DNA of 39,773 nt from Tubiluchus corallicola (GCA_030141605.1 JAQGDQ010000041.1:808001-847773); one strand, 5' to 3'. Positions 1 to 11,300 are shown, numbered from the stretch's first letter. The notes: generated by a model from the sequence alone, not told the origin. A program made the numbers and translations.

Positions 1-520
1 GGTGTCATAAGTTTCATAAGTTGCTCATAATCAACTATTTTCAAGCGAGTTTTTTGTACTTACAACAGCAGAATGTTTTTCACTATTAAAGACGTTCACT
101 TGTTTATATGGTTCACTAGACACAATATTTTCCAAAAGCAACAAAGATGGTTTAACACTCGAGCTCGCAGACTGAAAATAAACAAACATCCATGTTGCAT
201 TAAAAACAGAATTTCTGACAATAAGGCTGCATAAATTTCAAAATAAATGACTAAAGGTAAAGCTGTGGCAATTCTAAAATGTTTGTGAACAGAAACACTT
301 GTTGACTGGTTTAGAATTTGTACCACAAGGACTAAAAAAGAAAGAAAGGCAAATGTACCACAAATTAGGAATTAGGGTTGTTCTACTGAACTCAAAGGCA
401 GCTCGAGCACCAGATGATCTGTATAGCTGATGGTTCATTTTTCGCACAATGCTAAAAACTTACTAAATTCTAAATGCATAGTGATGTCAGGTTCAATGTG
501 CCTAATGTATTAGTCATTAC
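1..520. other. AT-rich stretch without a recognised gene
   Basis: Nothing in either strand resembles a known protein, RNA or transposon. A short minus-strand open frame at 96-326 has no recognisable motif. The stretch lies downstream, in transcript sense, of the zinc-finger exons at 918-2131, so it may be intron or 3' untranslated region of that gene. Confidence 0.5.
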
Positions 521-640
521 GAGATTTTTTGTTGCAATTACTTTTTTGTGCTTTTTGTTTCGGAGATGCTGTTTATATAGGTAAGTTTTTTGGGATGCTT
601 TATGTCAGAATACATTGCTATACAAAATGAATTTGCAGTA
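521..640 (-). pseudogene. Decayed third zinc-finger exon
   Basis: The minus strand reads a finger C-terminal half, YKQHLRNKKHKKVIA, very like the second halves of the two intact fingers upstream. Exactly 12 codons before the first histidine, where the second zinc cysteine should be, the codon is TGA. The first cysteine position is AAT, while a TGT sits two bases out of frame, which suggests a small deletion. The homologous donor position still has GT (CTC then GTAATG). I read it as a duplicated finger exon that has lost function; an unusual real exon with a different start is less likely. Confidence 0.45.
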
Positions 641-917
641 TGTCCTAGTTCTACGTACCTAAGTTTCAAGTAAGAGACTTGAATCCTTGGCAACAAAATT
701 TAAACAAATCAAATACAATGTTCAACACAATAAGATTTAAAATAATAAAATAGACCTATTTCTGAATTTCATTTGTACAACTAGAAAAACAAGTACTTTG
801 CTGCAAACTGCAAAATATTTAACAGCAATTTTTCTATTGCTTAAAACTAAATTTCCACTTCCATTTTAAATTTCAAGATACAAAGGAGTAATAGTAAGAG
901 TTTGCTTCCATACTTAC

Positions 918-2131
918 TTTAGCAAAAAACTGGTAACTAGCAAGCTTCTTTTCATGTTTCTTGCCCTGGAGATGCTGTTTGTAAGGTATGTATCCATTAA
1001 ATACAACACCACATAACGTACAGTCAAAGTTTTTGCCAACATCCTTGGTTTTCGAGGGTTTAGTGTCATCATTCGTTACCACTGTTAATGGTTCTGTTTT
1101 AATGCCTGCATGACTAAGGACAGTCAACTTTTCCTGCTGTTCTGTTTTTGTTGTTGAAGCAACAGACTGAAAATAATATAAACCATTGCTAAAATCCCAA
1201 CCTGCAGTATTAGTAGTAGATACAGTAGTAGTAGTTGCAAGGTTACATTTGAGACAAAGATCATACACATGATATACTGGAACAAACTCTTGTGGTGCAC
1301 CATATCTAGTCATGATGTTTGCCAAGCAAACACACAAAAAATGTTGCTACTAATGCTACGAAGAACAGTAAAAAAGTAAGTTTAACTAGATCTTGAATGC
1401 AAATCTATAATTTTAAAAAGAAAAAAGGCATTTTCAGCAATCACACTTTACCTGCTGAGAATAAAAAAACATGTAAAACACTTCTGTGAACCAACAAAAA
1501 TCTTTTACAAAGCACTTAGTTAAAAAACCAAGCAAAAATTGAAGTCTCAGGCCTATGATTAAAAATGGTTTATTGAAATTGGTAATTAGCTCAGAATAGC
1601 AAACAAGTAGCCTAGGAACATTTATTATTTCCACCACATGTTATTATGTAAATCACTTATGTAATAATGTCTTATCAATAATAAGATAAACGTCTTATCA
1701 GGGATGACATATCGCACCCTTTGCAGGCCAGAACCAAACTAACTTTTATAAATATTTTTAGGCTTAAATGTGCATAAAGAAGACAAGGGCTGTGAGTAAA
1801 GCATGCTTAATCTTAAACAATTGTAAATGATGGCCAACACTTCTTCTTTCAGCCTATTCTGGCAGATCAAGACTGACAAAACAGTGAAAAAATCCTTCAT
1901 TGATTCATTTATAACCATAAATGAGATTGTAAAATTTTCTTACCAAACCAAATGGTTGCTGGCTAGCTGCAACTTTTTTTACATGCTTTTTACCATGCAG
2001 GTGCTGCTGCATTTGAATTTCTCTGTAAAAACGAATTCCGCATAACTTGCAGTAGTTTTTGCCTTCAACTCTGCTTAATGAAGATTCTACACCAACATTA
2101 CGCACATCTGCTTCCACAGAATATTCCATAA
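918..2131 (-). CDS. C2H2 (JAZ/ZNF385-type) zinc-finger protein, partial, two exons
   Basis: Two exons on the minus strand are joined in frame. Exon A is 2131-1944 (acceptor TTGCAG, donor GTAAGA); exon B is 1166-918 (acceptor TTTTCAG, donor GTAAGT). Both junctions are phase 0. Each carries one zinc finger of the form C-x2-C-x12-H-x5-H: YCKLC...QQHLHGKKH in exon A and DCTLC...KQHLQGKKH in exon B. The GKKH ending and x5 histidine spacing are typical of the zf-met/JAZ class (ZNF346, ZNF385, ZMAT families), which often bind double-stranded RNA or structured nucleic acid. Exon A has an ATG at 2129-2127 just inside the acceptor, so it may be the first coding exon or an internal one. The linker before finger 2 is about 45 residues and Thr/Lys-rich. 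The gene probably continues below 918, because exon B ends in a strong donor. I cannot assign an orthologue. Confidence 0.75.
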
Positions 2132-2312
2132 CTGCAAGTGTAAAATACCGTAATCATAGTACTAAATCTAACTTACATAGACTTAATATTCATCGCAGCA
2201 GCAAAACTTTTAATATGTTTATACATGTATATATAAAGTGAGCTATTTGCTTTATGGTGCTGCTAAAAATTTAAATTGGCGACTTATTAATATATAATTA
2301 TATTAAAATAAA

Positions 2313-2613
2313 GCCCCCACTTAAGCAAAGACATGGATTATATTCATGTACCACCCACTGGCATTGGTCAGAGAATGAATTGTGCTAGAGTAGCATAACT
2401 TCATATTTTCTGTCATTTGGCTTTGTGCCATGATATGTAAGGTTACACTTTCTATTTGTGTTGTTTGCTTGTCACAATGTTGATTTTTGTATTTTTTACA
2501 CTGTATTTTTATTTCTAAAAGTGAATTGTTGCACGAATATGACATTAACTATGTCGAAATTTTCCAGATGTTGTGTCTGAATAAAAATCATGTCTTTGCT
2601 TAAATGGGTGGTG
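2313..2613. mobile_element. Small inverted-repeat element (MITE-like), about 300 bp
   Basis: The sequence TTAAGCAAAGACATG at 2321-2335 has a perfect 15-bp inverted partner at 2589-2603, and weaker similarity (a C-rich segment ending in CCAC) extends outward on both sides. The interior has no convincing coding frame. That is the form of a non-autonomous DNA transposon. I could not identify a clear target duplication or superfamily. Confidence 0.5.
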
Positions 2614-2689
2614 GCTATCACTTTTATTTTCAAAATTCGTTTTCCTCACCACCAATCAGTTTCTCAAATATTATACTCACATTACGACT

Positions 2690-3290
2690 AGATCCATGAG
2701 ACTGGAAATTCTAAACAGGATATACGAAGGTCACTTAGCCTAGGCATTAGCAAATGGAACATCTGCCCAAATCAAGAATATGATAAAGAAGTGCATTACA
2801 TCTGCAAAACATCAGCCTTTACAGAAGGAACCATTAATGCCTGAAAAGTTGCCTGAAACCCCCTTTTCAAAAAGTCGGATATGACCATTTCCAATTTAAA
2901 GTGAAACGGTATGTTCCCATTGTTAACTACTATTACTGGTACACTGAAATTCAGAAACTTGACTCACTCGAAGCCAAAGAAACTATCACTCATCTCAAGT
3001 CAATTTTCACAACTCCCGTCATACCAGTGATTTTTGTTAGTGACAATGGTCTGCAGTTTGCCTGCTATGAATTTCAACAATTCGCAAAGACATGCGGATT
3101 CACATCAGTAATTAGCTCGCCAAAATACCTACAAAGTAACGGTGAAGGAGAGAGCATGATAAAGACAATCCTTAGCAAGTCAAAGCAAGAGGCTCCATAT
3201 TAAATTGCAGTTCTGAAGTGCTTATTTGCAGAATGGACTTTTGCCATTGGAACTCCTGAACTCCAGAAAAATCTAGAAGCAGCCTATAAA
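2690..3290 (+). mobile_element. Ty3/gypsy-type retrotransposon remnant (integrase region)
   Basis: The plus strand encodes a decayed integrase. Near 2697-2735 a stretch like RLEILNRIYEGHL matches the zinc-binding region before the catalytic core. At 2901-3203 is the core, including VSDNGLQF and SSPKYLQSNGEGE, the motifs that carry the second Asp and the Glu of the DDE triad. A typical downstream stretch (NGLLPLELL) continues in another frame at about 3231. In-frame stops and frame changes break it throughout. No long terminal repeats, protease or reverse transcriptase were seen, so this is an internal fragment of a dead element. Confidence 0.75.
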
Positions 3291-3339
3291 ATGCTATTTT
3301 TCAAAGAAATATTTAACGACAACAGAAAAGTAGGAGGAA

Positions 3340-3625
3340 AGAATAAGTTAAGATTTTACAGAAACATAAAATACACATACCATGTATAGCCATACCTTCA
3401 AACTATAATTAATAAGCAACACTAATAATAACGTAACTAAACTCACAATAAGTGATCATGACCTACAAATTGAAAAAACCAGATATATAAATCAACAAGA
3501 AAATGACAGCTTCTGTTCCTTCTGTATCGGTAGTAGAGACAACATATAAAACCCGATAGAGGATGAACATCACTTCGTGTTTGAATGCCCTGCTTATAAT
3601 AAAATCAGACAAAAATTCGAAAATC
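3340..3625 (+). mobile_element. Non-LTR (LINE) reverse transcriptase C-terminal remnant
   Basis: The plus strand reads pieces such as GGKNKLRFYRN, SDHDLQIEK and EDEHHFVFECPAYNKIR. This is the conserved C-terminal tail found after the reverse transcriptase in many invertebrate LINEs, including the Cys pair and the EDE-H-FxF-CP motif. Stops interrupt it (for example around 3548). A related tail lies on the opposite strand at 6223-6774. No RT or endonuclease domain is attached. Confidence 0.6.
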
Positions 3626-3629
3626 GTTT

Positions 3630-4890
3630 TTATAATTTTACTTTTTTAAGCGGCTAGGTTTTTCCATACTTTGGCTATTTAGCTCCAACAATAAGTTTGA
3701 CCTTAACAACTTTGGCAGCTTTACCAGTGAATGCATACTCTGTAGATCAAACAAAATTCTCTATACCATATATAAACAATAATGAGGAATGCTGGTTGAA
3801 CATAACATTACTTTGTCTAATGTAAATATCTATAAGCTTTTCTTGTTATTAATTTTAGGTAATTATTAATTAAACTTTTTTGTTTCGTTTCATGTGATAA
3901 CTTATTGAAAGTACTTTGTGTTAAAGTTATAATAAATCATAACTCATTTTCCAATATTATTTAAACTCAAGTATTTGAGCGAATAAACTGAACTTAATTG
4001 AAACCAAATCTCGGAAGTATTCAAATCCTTAAGAGTTGAGATATTTTAAACATGTCTGTATAATTATATATTACATAAGGTATAGTTTATTAATTGTTTT
4101 TTCTTTTATTTTTATAGGCTTTGTGCTTCACGTATTTATAAGTTTGGATCGTATTCCACATCAGTACAAGAAATTTAAGCCGGCAACAACTTCTCCAATC
4201 TCCACAGAAGAAGAAATCATCAGCATTATGGCTATTCAAGTCATTTTTTCCTTTTCTTTCATTGCTGAAAAATATAACATTTAACTGTGATTTTGTATCA
4301 GTGCTTTTTAATTAGCTAACTTATCTATGTTATCATTGAATTATCACTGAAAATAACCTTTTTGCACAAAGCTTATAGTAAATAATTTTGCATGTATGCA
4401 CTATTTGACACGTATTTAAAATATTGTTTTTTGCCAATGTATATTGCATGTATTTGCCACAATAAATTGAATTGATGGGACATCAGCTAAGAACGCAAAC
4501 CCTAAGACTACATTTGGATTCTGAACATATCAATTAGCAAAAAGTTAGCTCAAAGAGGAGACGTAATGATATGTACTGAGCATGCGTGATTGTATACAGA
4601 CCGTGTTTCCGCTACTATGGTTAGTTATTGTTCAGATTTTGATAAATGCCATGTAATGATGGAGAGGTGTTGAAATCGATTGAGCATGGCTGTGTGAAAA
4701 AGTATCGAATTGTGGCAAATGGAAATATGACTCTATGGGACGACATAATCAACAGAATTCCTCAAGGTTCTGTACCACTCATATGGAAAAAATTATACCT
4801 TTAATGAGAATCTAATCCTAAAGCTCAGCCTGCATGGTCCGTCTAGTTACTAGTGTTTGCAAACATCATCATAACGCTTATCACATTTAC
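3630..4890. other. Intergenic, no gene recognised
   Basis: AT-rich sequence with scattered AATAAA-type tails (for example AATAAATTGAATTGA near 4462), such as end many LINE and SINE copies. A plus-strand open frame at 4117-4281, preceded by a pyrimidine-rich stretch and TAG, could be an exon, but it has no recognisable similarity. Confidence 0.4.
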
Positions 4891-5021
4891 GTCTATTGCA
4901 GACATTAAGCAGGCAGAACTCTAAATTTGCCATCCTCCAGTACAATATGGCAATCCTTTGATCTTATCATTCGTAATGAGTAGCAGCAGGTAAGTGTTGG
5001 GAACAGAAGTAGGACAATTGG

Positions 5022-5108
5022 CATACATGGGCTAGCACAAGTATGACGCGGTTTACATGGGCTAGCCCAAGTGGGACCCGTCATACATGGGCTGCCCAAG
5101 AAGGACAC
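5022..5108. repeat. Tandem repeat, three copies of a 30-bp unit
   Basis: The unit beginning TACATGGGCTAGC starts at 5024, 5054 and 5084, a regular 30-bp period. Copies differ by a few substitutions and the third is shortened. Short open frames across it are artefacts of the repeat. Confidence 0.8.
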
Positions 5109-5241
5109 TAGAGATAGGTCACGAATTGGGTCGTTAACTGTATTGGCAACGTCCGTTGTCCTTGTTTATTTTATAATAATAAAGCCCGCTTTTTAGGTGA
5201 TTCCAACATTTGCTTAAAATATATCATTTATGATTTTGTCG

Positions 5242-5321
5242 CGCTTCACAGACAGGTGATCTGTTTCACAATCTCTTTTGCCTCGCTTCACAGACAGGTG
5301 ATCTGTTTCACTATCTCTTGG
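5242..5321. repeat. Direct repeat, two copies, 42-bp period
   Basis: The sequence beginning CGCTTCACAGACAGGTGATC occurs at 5242 and again at 5284, nearly identical for about 38 bp. It is followed by TATATAAACGG (near 5345) and AATAAAGC (near 5397). That arrangement could belong to a decayed LTR, but I did not find both ends. Confidence 0.8.
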
Positions 5322-5329
5322 GCAAATAA

Positions 5330-6220
5330 TTGTTTTCTACTAAATATATAAACGGACTAGCGAGCTATTTGCCTACATAGTTTCTCTCTTTAAAGAATAA
5401 AGCATTAGATACTTGGTTTAATGTTATGATGATATTTATGGAGCTAATAATAGTGCTGATACAATTGTAAAAAATTCATTCTGTTAAGAAATATCCATAA
5501 TTATTATAAAGTTAGTTTTTTGTAAAACAAATTTACTTTTATGTTTTATTATGTCATAATTCTCGATTCTCGACAGAAATCGCCAGTGACTTACTACCTG
5601 TTTTCAGATTCCGACCCCTTCGAGTTCTTCAATTCAATTCACTTCAATTTATTGCGCAAATACATATTAACATTACATGCATTGGCAAGTACAAAAGGAG
5701 AATTATATACAGGTAGAATTACAGATTACTGTCATACATATAGAAAAACTGACGTACTGCTACTTAGTTAAACTAGCGGTTATGAGATACAGACCAACTA
5801 TTACAATTATGTTACTAATCAAACTGATTGAGCTTTTGGCTGCCCAACGATACTTGTTAGCAGTAATAGATACTATAATTAATGACTATAGAGTGCAAAG
5901 CTTTATATTAATTGTCATGATTATGACTATTATTAACGGGAAAATATACAGTTTAATATATACAGCATTAAAATTAACTGAGAGTTTGCTTTTACGATCA
6001 CATGCCAGACAATGATATTAGAGTTAATATATATGTATATAATAATGCTCAAATATATTCTAATTACAGTAATTTTGTATAACCAGTATTACCACATTAT
6101 TGCTTTTGCATTTTTATTTGTATTCTAGACAACCTTTCTAGTATACACTCAGTGATAAATTTTGCAAAGGTGTGTAGGTTAATTTTGTTCTCGGAATTGA
6201 ATAACCAGAGTAGGGAGAAA
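5330..6220. other. Intergenic, no gene recognised
   Basis: Two overlapping plus-strand open frames (5541-5771 and 5677-6015) lie here. Neither has a recognisable domain, a convincing initiation context or splice context. The AT-rich composition explains open frames of this size poorly but not impossibly. I do not call a gene. Confidence 0.4.
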
Positions 6221-6222
6221 GG

Positions 6223-6780
6223 TCATTTTTTAAAAATGTCTTCATATTTTTCTCTTATTACTTCATAGGCTGGAAAAGTAAATATGAAATGTAATTCAAT
6301 TGTATTTTGCTTATTGCTTTCACTGTTCTTACAAAGTATGCATAGCCTTTCATTTTCCGATTGGTTTGTGTATTTGCATTTTTCAATTTGTAGTTCATGA
6401 TCACTCACCCTGATTTTGTTATGTTTTGTCCATGTTGTTTGTTTCGTACTATTTCTAGGTATGACTCTAAACTATAACTGTTTTTCTTAATTCCTGCAAA
6501 CCTTAACTTATTCTTCCCACTCCTTTCGTGCCATCATTGTATATTTCTGTAAAAACAGCTTTTTATACACTTTTTCTAGGATTTTTGTAAAATTGCTAAC
6601 TTTTCTGTTCACTGATAAATTGTCATTTATATAAAGGTTTTTGAGATTATGGGTGTCTTCAAGGTGTTCCCATTTGTAACAAAAGATGTGTGACGACTGA
6701 AAGTAACATTGTAGGTGTTTAAATATCGCATTTCTTGGTTTAAAGGCAATTGTTATACCATATTTGAAAGTCATTTTTGT
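6223..6780 (-). mobile_element. Non-LTR (LINE) reverse transcriptase C-terminal remnant, minus strand
   Basis: Two minus-strand frames, 6774-6508 (ending ARKEWEE) and 6408-6223 (SDHELQIEK..., then a Cys-x2-Cys and LHFIFTFPAYEVIREKY), form one broken LINE tail joined by a decayed middle that still reads KNKLRF and SLESYLEIVRNKQHG in shifted frames. It is the same protein tail as the plus-strand remnant at 3340-3625 and lies in the opposite orientation. Confidence 0.6.
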
Positions 6781-7017
6781 AGCCTTTAGAAGAAGAAGAT
6801 ATAGACCTAGTTCAGCTTTGCAAGCAATATTTGATGCAGATGAACGGACAAGTGTCCATTTTGCAAATCTGTTTTAACATGCTCAAATTGGAACTGGTTC
6901 TATGTTTTAAATACCTTTTCAGTGTCCTCAGTGGTGATTTTGCTAGATAATGCAGATTCAGATAATGCAGATTCCAAAATGGAGAGGGAGAGGCATACCA
7001 TTGAATTTATCTGATTA

Positions 7018-7092
7018 ACGGTGTAGTGGTTAATTACTACTTAGCAGAGGTACCCTTATAGCAAAAGACCTGGGTTCGAATTCATGTAATGT
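7018..7092 (+). repeat. tRNA-like sequence, probably SINE head or tRNA pseudogene
   Basis: GTGTAGTGGTTA near 7020 resembles a polymerase III A box, and GGGTTCGAATTC near 7073 is a near-perfect B box, at the spacing expected in a tRNA. I cannot fold a complete cloverleaf with a paired acceptor stem, so I call it tRNA-derived rather than a working tRNA. Confidence 0.45.
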
Positions 7093-7284
7093 GAAAATTT
7101 TTCAGACTTTCTAAATTTTAGTATTGCATAGTATTAGTAATTTAGTAATGCATCCGTGTATGTATATTACTGAACTAGTATGTCTTAATACAGTGTGGAT
7201 TGTACGTGATTTGCCATCAATAGATTTGTAGCTTTTAGCTTAATATAAATTATATTATTAGGGTAATTGTCTAAGAGTTTTCAA

Positions 7285-7350
7285 TAGTGTGCCTTTGTCA
7301 TATAGTGATAACTACTCGGATAGTAAAGGTCTCAGCTCGAGTCCCAAAGG
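7285..7350 (+). repeat. Weak second tRNA-like sequence
   Basis: ATAGTGATAACTACTC followed by CAGCTCGAGTCCC gives a poor A-box/B-box pair at tRNA-like spacing, about 270 bp after a better tRNA-like sequence. It may be a diverged relative. A third B-box-like string (AGAGTTCGAATTT) lies near 7736. Evidence is thin. Confidence 0.25.
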
Positions 7351-7361
7351 AGTGGAAAACT

Positions 7362-7535
7362 TTCTGAAGTTTTATAATAACATTTTGTATTGCTTTCTTG
7401 AATTTATAATATGACCTATAATTGTTTCATTCATCTTGCTCCCTGAGTTTTATAATTCTGAAGTTTTATAATGACATTTTGTATTGCTTTCTTGAATTTA
7501 TAATATGACCTATAATTGTTTCATTCATCTTGCTC
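7362..7535. repeat. Direct tandem duplication, 94-bp period
   Basis: About 80 bp starting TTCTGAAGTTTTATAAT and ending in TTCATTCATCTTGCT occur at 7362-7441 and 7456-7535 with almost no differences. The near-identity indicates a recent duplication. Confidence 0.9.
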
Positions 7536-7971
7536 ATTATAATTCGTCATAATAGTAGTAATCTTCAGTTATTAGATTTTTGTAAGGGGACTATGCTCTC
7601 TGCTTGCTTCGTGTGAGAAACATCATGGTGAATCACATGTGTCACCAGCCACTAATTTGACTCATAAACTGGAAGCTATAATATATTATTATGCGGAGCT
7701 TGAAAATAATTGTTTACTGGCAACTCGAGGCTTCAGAGTTCGAATTTGCCGCCAGTTGCTATTCCCCCCCCCCTCCCTGGCTGAGCATTAAACGGGACAC
7801 GTACCATTTAATGCTCAGAGCTTAAACTTGTAACACAACGTATCATTGTAACTTTCCTTAAATTATTTACGTTGTTAAATTGTAATTAAAAAATTTACAT
7901 TATTTAATGCCGCAGCGGCATTGCCTCTAGTATATGAGTGCTATGTGGAATAAACTAATCTTGAATTAATC

Positions 7972-8272
7972 ATGGGCAAATGCAATCAGTGCGTTTCGCA
8001 AAGCGGGAGATCTAACAGCAACATCTCGTACAGTATGTCAGATGACGACGAAATGGTAAATGCGGTTTTTCCTTTTATTTTGTAAATTTATGTTATTATT
8101 GTATTTCCTTAACTCAAGCACACTTTTTTGTGATCTTAAGCTTGCTGCGGAGCTTGGTTAAGTTTAAGTTGATCAACTTTTACAACGTTGTGTTGCAGGT
8201 AAACGTGGTTCCATTCAGTTGGAGAAAGATCTACGTAACCTTGAGCCGCCTTACCCTTGTCCGAAACAGTCA
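7972..8272 (+). CDS. PHKB: Candidate N-terminal exons of PHKB
   Basis: An ATG at 7972 in strong context (A at -3, G at +4) opens MGKCNQCVSQSGRSNSN... and runs to a donor at 8056 (GTAAATG). Splicing to 8219, after TTCCATTCAG, continues in frame as LEKDLRNLEPPYPCPKQS. A GTGGGT donor at 8273 paired with an AG at 8371-8372 would enter the main PHKB frame at RNTSLTDK. That gives about 1,110 residues, close to mammalian PHKB (about 1,093). If an earlier acceptor at 8198 is used, the same frame reads GKRGSIQLEKDL, resembling the PKA site region of mammalian PHKB. The second intron would be only 100 bp with a poor pyrimidine tract. The region could instead be 5' leader with an upstream open frame. 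Confidence 0.35.
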
Positions 8273-8366
8273 GTGGGTCGAAAGAGCTGTAATTCTAACC
8301 TTATGGTTGCGAAAACGCTATAGTCACGTGGCACCGCACTAAGGAAATATAAATCATTTTGAAAAA

Positions 8367-11300
8367 ATGGAGCGTAATACATCTTTAACTGATAAAACAT
8401 TGCTTTTTGACCATGAAGACACCCTGCAGTTATTAGACCAATATTATAGAAGAGTTAAACGCCTGATTTTGCGATATCAGAGTCCAACTATTGGTATTTT
8501 TCCTCAAACTGGCGGAGCACACACAGACGTTGGATGGGTTCGTGATAGTATTTACTGTGGAATGGCTGTTTGGAGTCTTTACCAAGCTTATAATCGTCTT
8601 GATGATGATAAAGGTAGGATTCATGAATTAGGCCAAAGTGCAGTAAAGGCAATGAGAGGAATTTTATTTTGCTGGATGAGACAGGCCGCTGATAAAATAG
8701 AACCATTTAAGCAGCACCAAGGACCACAATTTGCTCTGCACTCAAAATTTCACTACAAAACTGGTGATATTGTAGCTGACTATAATCAGTATGGACATTT
8801 GCAGATTGATGTTGTGGCTCTTTACCTTCTCACTTTAGTACAAATGATTTCCTCTGGCTTGCAGATAGTCTACACAATGGATGAAGCATTATTCATTCAA
8901 AATTTGGTGTACTATATAGAACGTGCTTACAGAACTCCAGACTATGGAATGTGGGAAAGGGGAACCAGATATAATAATGGGCAATGTGAACTTCATGCTA
9001 GTTCAATTGGCATGACAAAGGCAGCCTTAGAGGCAATGAATGGTTTTAATGTTTTCGGCAGTTTTGGTACATCGAGTTCTGTAATATATGTTGATATTGA
9101 TGCTTATAATCGCAACAGAACAATTTTTGAAACTCTTCTCCCTCGAGAATCCTCATCAAAGAATACAGATGCATCATTACTTCCTACAATGATGTTTCCA
9201 TGTCATGCTATTCACGATGAAAAATTAAAAAACCGGACTCTGGATAAAGCAGAAAGGAAACTGCGGGGAAAATGCGGTTTCAAAAGGTTTCTAAGAGATG
9301 GATATAAAACTGTCTTGGAAGATACTAATAGACTACATTATGATCTTGGTGAAACAAAGAATTTCGATTCTATAGAAAGTGAATGGCCAATGTTTGATCT
9401 TTTCTTTCTTATAGATGGTATCTTCAAAGGTGATGAGTCGCAAGTCAACTTTTATCAAGAAAGAGTTGACGAGAATGTTAAAATTAGCCCTGAAGGAGAT
9501 AACATGCTACCCATGTACTATTATGTCCAGCAAATGGATATAGAAGATGCACGAAAAGATCCACAGACTGTTTCCCGACGCTCCAGTAAAGAGTGGGTGG
9601 ATGGTCAAGTTCACTTATGGGGAAATGCCATGTATATAATTGCTTGCCTGCTGGTTGATAATTTGCTCAACATTAATGAGGTAGATCCTATTCGGCGGTA
9701 CTTACCAGCATCAGAGCGACCTCGAAAGAGCACTCGCTATTCATTTTTTCGGGGAGCTTCTAGTGGTCTCATTGTACAGGTTGTTCTCATAGCTGAGAGC
9801 AGTCGCCTTCAATCTATTTTAGCTACGTATGGCATTCAAAGTCAAACACCACATCAAATTGAACCTATACAAATCTGGTCCGCATGGGAATTAGTGAAGG
9901 CATATGAGCATATGGGTCTGAACTCAAAGTTAGGCTTGACAGGAAGACCGTCTAGGCCTATTGGCGTGCTTGGAACCAGCAAGATTTACAGAATTTGTGG
10001 CAAGCTAGTGCTCTGCTATCCAATCATATTTGAACAGAGTGATTTCTACTTGTCTCACGATCTTGATTTAGTTATTGATGATATTAAGGCAGACATTACG
10101 TTCTTAGATAAGTTTTGGAAACTTAGCGGCCGTCCAACGTTTTGTATGCTGATACGTGAAAGTGACCTCAGGCAAGGTCCGCATTTTGCTGAAATGTTGA
10201 AACTTTTGGCATCGTTTAAACGAGGTGATTGTGATGGAGTTAAAATAAGGACCGGCCAATTGCAGAATCTCATTTCGACTTCTTGTATTGAACATCTTGA
10301 TTTTCTTCAGAGCATGCCTGAAATTGTTTCAAGCTTTAAGTCATTTGAAGAAGTCACATCTGCATCCAGTTATAAAAGTTTGACAGACATACCAAAAGCA
10401 ATGAGGAAAGCTTCTATGTATGGATTTCGAGTTGAAGATTATGAGAATCGATCAACGTGGGAGATATGCCAACAGTTGAAAAACTGTTCTAGTCTTCGTG
10501 TACAGAGTGGCCTTTTGAATATATTACTCAAAAGGGAAGGTGTGTCATACTGTATTGAAGATGGTACAGTTACTGACATGATTGAAAAAGTCGCAAAACA
10601 GGCAGCAGCAATCAAACACTGGCAAGTAGTACGTTTTTGCTTTAGTATTCTTCATAAAATGGTTGATAGTCTTGTTCCCAGTATTACTTCTGTCCTTGTC
10701 AGAGGTAAACAGGTAACTATTGGGATATTCGGTCATAAAGAATATGTTATAGCCAAGCCCATTACTCCTGCTGAGATGAAAGAACATATATATGCTCTCT
10801 GTCAACCATATGACATCTGCCAAGCAGTATTACAACAGGAAATCATAATCTCCATTGGCAAGCTAGTCAGTACTAAACCAGAGTTATTTGATGGCATTTT
10901 AAAAATAAGGATTGGATGGATGATTCATGCCATGAAGCTGGAATTAGTTTATAGCAAAAATGAAATAAGTGATGCAAGTAAAATAGAGGAACTATCTCCC
11001 AGTGTAGTAAAAAAGTTGCTTGTCAAGGTGCTCGATAAAGATTTGGGGCACAGAACTGCATTGCAAAAGCGCCAACTAAATGGTGCACTAAACAGAGTAC
11101 CTGACGACTTCTATGATCGTGTATGGGAAATTTTGGAAAGAACGCCTGGTGGTATAACAGTTGCAGGTGGTCATTTGCCACAGCAACCCACTTTATCTGA
11201 CTTGACCATATACGAAAGAAGTTTTTCTCTCAAAGTGGAAAACTTACTCAGCAAAATTGTTGACCCAGCATATGGTCAAATTATAGTAGAAATGTTTATG

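Noticed and set aside
521-640. Selenocysteine reading of the TGA in the third zinc finger
   Set aside because: The other zinc-ligand cysteine is also lost, which is better explained by decay; no SECIS element was recognised.
4036-4284. 82-codon open frame with a possible acceptor at 4117
   Set aside because: No recognisable family, no ATG in the exon-like part and no partner exon.
5135-5480. Solo LTR suggested by TATATAAACGG and AATAAAGC
   Set aside because: No terminal TG...CA pair or target duplication could be defined.
5541-6015. Two overlapping open frames of 76 and 112 codons
   Set aside because: No domain, no family similarity and no splice or initiation context to choose between the frames.
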